Assembly (NCBI GenBank): GCA_964019655.1
Contig: CAXHTR010000008.1
Location: 558,001-622,000 of the forward strand
Reading direction: 5' to 3'
DNA from: Perkinsela sp. pyNocScin1
Lineage: Eukaryota > Euglenozoa > Kinetoplastea > Prokinetoplastida > Perkinselidae
Length of the DNA stretch: 64,000 nucleotides
In this document: positions 61,965-64,000 of the stretch, one piece after another
Numbering within the stretch: position 1 is the first letter of the stretch
Layout of the letters: the number at the start of each line of letters is the position of its first letter
Program-made: the position numbers and the translations under genes
The notes under the pieces: model-generated
What the model was told of the DNA's origin: nothing
What the model saw: only the letters and a program-made list of their open reading frames with translations
Database searches by the model: none

Positions 61965-62354
61965 ATGGCAACTCCACCGAAAAGCTCAAAGCCGAAAGCG
62001 CCCGAGCTAGGCGCTTTCCCACTCGACCATTTCAGAGAGTGCAGCAATAAGATTCGCGAATACTTCGCCTGTCTTGAGAGAGAAAATCACCTGGCTCCAA
62101 AGTGTCGAAACGAAACTCGAGAATACCTAGCCTGCCGCATGGAAAAGGGGTTAATGTCTGATCAAAATATTGGAAACTTTGGGATTCCTGAAACTTCATT
62201 TGTTGAGACCAGAAATGAGATGAAGAGTGCCGTACTACAGGCGAAAGCACAAGGATCTGAGGAACTTCGGCGAGTTGCAAACAATTTGGACAAGTTCACT
62301 GGCCAAGACGGGTACGAAGTAGATAGCGCACCTGACACTCCCGAGAGATACTGA
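61965..62354 (+). CDS. COX19: COX19 twin CX9C copper/cytochrome oxidase assembly factor
   Basis: The product has 129 residues. 'GAFPLDHFRECSNKIREYFACLERENHLAPKCRNETREYLACRMEKGLM' gives the two CX9C pairs (CSNKIREYFAC and CRNETREYLAC) and the flanking motifs of Cox19 (FPLDHFxxC, CRMxxGLM). Cox19 is an intermembrane-space protein needed for cytochrome c oxidase assembly and copper handling; it is folded by the Erv1 pathway, whose oxidase is at 2634-3215. The gene is alone on its strand between minus-strand neighbours and starts 94 bp from a divergent gene. Its stop lies 20 bp from the stop of the next, convergent gene, so 3' UTRs must overlap. Confidence 0.95.
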   Translation: MATPPKSSKPKAPELGAFPLDHFRECSNKIREYFACLERENHLAPKCRNETREYLACRMEKGLMSDQNIGNFGIPETSFVETRNEMKSAVLQAKAQGSEELRRVANNLDKFTGQDGYEVDSAPDTPERY

Positions 62355-62374
62355 ATCTGAGAATACCAACTACA

Positions 62375-63628
62375 TCAGTATCGCTTATTAAAGGTGTGCA
62401 TCAAGTCAGACGGCAGTTCGATTTGCTGGCTGACGTGCGGATTATGCGAAATAGCTCTCCAAGGTCTATCAAAGTACATTTGCTCAAAGCTTCCCGCATG
62501 ATCCTGGGTTAAAGGCTCTGAAAACAGTTTTTGGCTCAGAAGCACCCCGAAGGAAAGGCTCATTTCGGGTAGGTATCGCAGCACCCGTAGATCAAGTGCG
62601 TTCAGTAGAGAATGGGCGGTAATAAGCCTCGGGAGAACAAGATGTGGCGCGGGAAACGACCTCGATAAAAAAGCATCAGTAACGCCAACGTAGGGTCCGT
62701 ATAGATTGGAGCGAGCGGAGTATAAATCTATATTGGTACGACTACAACTCCTCGAGAGAACGTTGATAGTACCACCATTTGCGCTTGCGCCACAGAAAAG
62801 GCGGTCATTCGCGCTCGATTTCTTCCGTGCCTCCTTCATCCACTCGGGCATAGTCTGACGCAGTGCCTTCGTCATATCATCAACAGCCGTCAGTATTTCT
62901 TTTGCAGTCATAGGATTCACTGACTGCACTGCACTGCTCGAATTTCCCCGTGCCTTCACTGTTCGCCGCTGGTAGTTCTCCAGGATCAAATCGTGCACAT
63001 CTTGTGCTGTGTGCTGTGTATCCCATACGTCAGTTGTATCATCACAAGGATCATCGAAGAGCTGTACAACGTCTTCATTGTGCGCGTTTTCAGGGTTTTT
63101 GAGCATCTTACGTCGGAAGAACACAACTCTGTCGTCGATTTCTGTCCATGCAATCACGTTGTCTGCCATACGCAGCGATATCCCCGCTGCGACGATGTAT
63201 GCGATGTGTGCGTAGCGGTCAATCTGTGCGGCATTCGCGAGCTCAAACTGTATCATGAAGCGCTTTGTCAGATCGCTGAAAACTTCTTTCGCATTCACTG
63301 CCGATGCGAAGGGCTCCACGACAACAGCGGCCATTTCTCGCGGGCGCATGCGCGCTTCGTCCATACGTCCCTGTATCTGGAAGAAGACGTTTTCAAGGGC
63401 TTTCACCCCGTGTGGGTTGATAAAGCCCTCAGTCACCATTGCGGACATAGGCGGCAGTTGCACAGAGTTATGAAATATCTGCTTACGCATGATCGATTGC
63501 TTGGGGTAAACAGATGCTATTGTGTAGCTCACTCGATTCCCTGTTCCGACATCAAAGCCACCGCGGGTGATGAATTTTTCCTGATCAAAGCTCGGTGATT
63601 TGCGTAATGCTATCCAGGTCTTCAGCAT
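62375..63628 (-). CDS. Ppx/GppA-like ASKHA-fold protein, possibly inactive
   Basis: The product has 417 residues from the minus-strand ATG at 63626-63628. The first 150 residues resemble the Ppx/GppA phosphatase fold: 'GGFDVGTGNRVSYTIASVYP' (phosphate-1-like) and 'AAVVVEPFASAVNAKEVFSDLTKRFMIQFEL', which corresponds to the family's 'ATSALREAxNxxxF'. The following segment 'ANAAQIDRYAHI' replaces the Glu-rich 'EEEARL' that carries the catalytic glutamate, so the protein may lack exopolyphosphatase activity. The C-terminal half is divergent, with 'LFCGASANGGTINVL' as a possible second phosphate loop. Substrate is unknown. It is convergent with COX19 and divergent from the partial gene at the right edge. 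Confidence 0.45.
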   Translation of the reverse strand: MLKTWIALRKSPSFDQEKFITRGGFDVGTGNRVSYTIASVYPKQSIMRKQIFHNSVQLPPMSAMVTEGFINPHGVKALENVFFQIQGRMDEARMRPREMAAVVVEPFASAVNAKEVFSDLTKRFMIQFELANAAQIDRYAHIAYIVAAGISLRMADNVIAWTEIDDRVVFFRRKMLKNPENAHNEDVVQLFDDPCDDTTDVWDTQHTAQDVHDLILENYQRRTVKARGNSSSAVQSVNPMTAKEILTAVDDMTKALRQTMPEWMKEARKKSSANDRLFCGASANGGTINVLSRSCSRTNIDLYSARSNLYGPYVGVTDAFLSRSFPAPHLVLPRLITAHSLLNALDLRVLRYLPEMSLSFGVLLSQKLFSEPLTQDHAGSFEQMYFDRPWRAISHNPHVSQQIELPSDLMHTFNKRY

Positions 63629-63670
63629 GTAGACTTTAGTCTTTGGCTTTCATTCAAGCGTGAGAAAGTA

Positions 63671-63689
63671 AAATTTTGTCTATTTATAG
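63671..63689 (+). promoter_or_regulatory. Predicted spliced-leader acceptor for right-edge gene
   Basis: aaattttgtctatttatag ends with AG at 63688-63689, 20 bases before ATG 63710. It falls within the 81-bp divergent gap. The next AG is beyond the ATG. Confidence 0.4.
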
Positions 63690-63709
63690 GGCATTCACAC
63701 GAATCAAAA

Positions 63710-64000
63710 ATGAAACTCATCACACGAGCACGGGGATTTTTCCAAGGTTGCCGCGAGTGCCTTTTGACGTTCTGCTCCCCCCGCAAAGGGATCAAAACAG
63801 CAGACCCGCACTACAAGCCACGCCCAAAGCGCACCGCTGCTCAAATACAGTTCCTACAAGAAAATGTTGAACCTTTGCAAACTGCAATTCTGTGCGTACA
63901 CTGCAGGAATGTGTTTCCGCTAGAAGATCTTCAAGACAGGCCTCTCGACTTGGCAGAAAAAAATGAAGAGAAGCACGATTCGCAGAGCGATTCTCGAGAA
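63710..64000 (+). CDS. Hypothetical protein with CxxC motif (3' partial, runs off window)
   Basis: The ATG at 63710 begins an ORF that is open to the window end (97 codons), so the C-terminus is missing. The first 50 residues are basic with no acidic residue apart from one Glu and one Asp, and start 'MKLITRARGFFQGCRECLLTF', a good mitochondrial presequence. A cysteine pair 'CVHC' appears at about residue 65 and an acidic tail follows. A pyrimidine-rich stretch with AG at 63688-63689 lies 20 bases upstream. No family can be named from this portion. Its start codon is 81 bp from that of the divergent Ppx/GppA-like gene. Confidence 0.5.
   Translation, partial: MKLITRARGFFQGCRECLLTFCSPRKGIKTADPHYKPRPKRTAAQIQFLQENVEPLQTAILCVHCRNVFPLEDLQDRPLDLAEKNEEKHDSQSDSRE

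Overview
This window looks like nuclear DNA of a kinetoplastid protist with an unusually compact genome. The strongest marker is the cytosolic HSP70 at 3287-5281: its N-terminus ([17 protein letters not shown]), its GGMP repeats and its [10 protein letters not shown] tail are of trypanosomatid type. Other signs agree: every recognisable gene is one uninterrupted ORF with no intron, genes run in long same-strand blocks, and many start codons follow a pyrimidine tract and AG that would serve as a spliced-leader acceptor. Spacing between coding regions is mostly 50-170 bp, much tighter than in Trypanosoma or Leishmania. That points, by inference only, to a reduced-genome kinetoplastid such as the Paramoeba endosymbiont Perkinsela; a free-living prokinetoplastid or bodonid is not excluded.

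Layout. Positions 1-10596 are a plus-strand block: RCC1-like protein (5' partial), a PLGRKT-like small membrane protein, Erv1 sulfhydryl oxidase, HSP70, an LRR protein, a large helical-repeat candidate and an FG nucleoporin. A convergent strand switch (10597-11467) separates this from a minus-strand 5'-nucleotidase-family ectoenzyme. A divergent, AT-rich strand switch (13376-14263) opens the main plus-strand block, 14264-57663. It holds, in order: a membrane protein and a hypothetical protein, a HELQ helicase, several hypotheticals, a non-canonical nucleotidyltransferase, a WD40 protein, AFG1, PABP, a coiled-coil protein, a Timeless/Tof1 homologue, a giant helical protein, prefoldin 6, SF3a60, a possible ORC2-like protein, a possible TFIIF-beta-like protein, three C2H2 zinc-finger proteins (two with C-terminal OB-like domains, as in RNA-editing KREPA proteins), GluRS, a small mitochondrial candidate and a long SF3B1. 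A second convergent switch (57664-58181) leads to a minus block with an EngB-type GTPase and three hypotheticals. COX19 then lies alone on the plus strand, next to a minus-strand Ppx/GppA-like protein, and a truncated plus-strand gene runs off the right edge.

Functionally the window is housekeeping-rich. It covers mitochondrial protein import and assembly (Erv1, COX19, AFG1, EngB), splicing (SF3a60, SF3B1), replication and repair (Timeless, HELQ, perhaps ORC2) and mRNA metabolism (PABP, nucleotidyltransferase). The most unusual block is the zinc-finger/OB cluster at 43857-50062. Its members share a distinctive FRLQ/ESAL finger and scattered NPF motifs, in the first protein often 40 residues apart. 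I found no tRNA, rRNA, CRISPR array or transposon that I could support.
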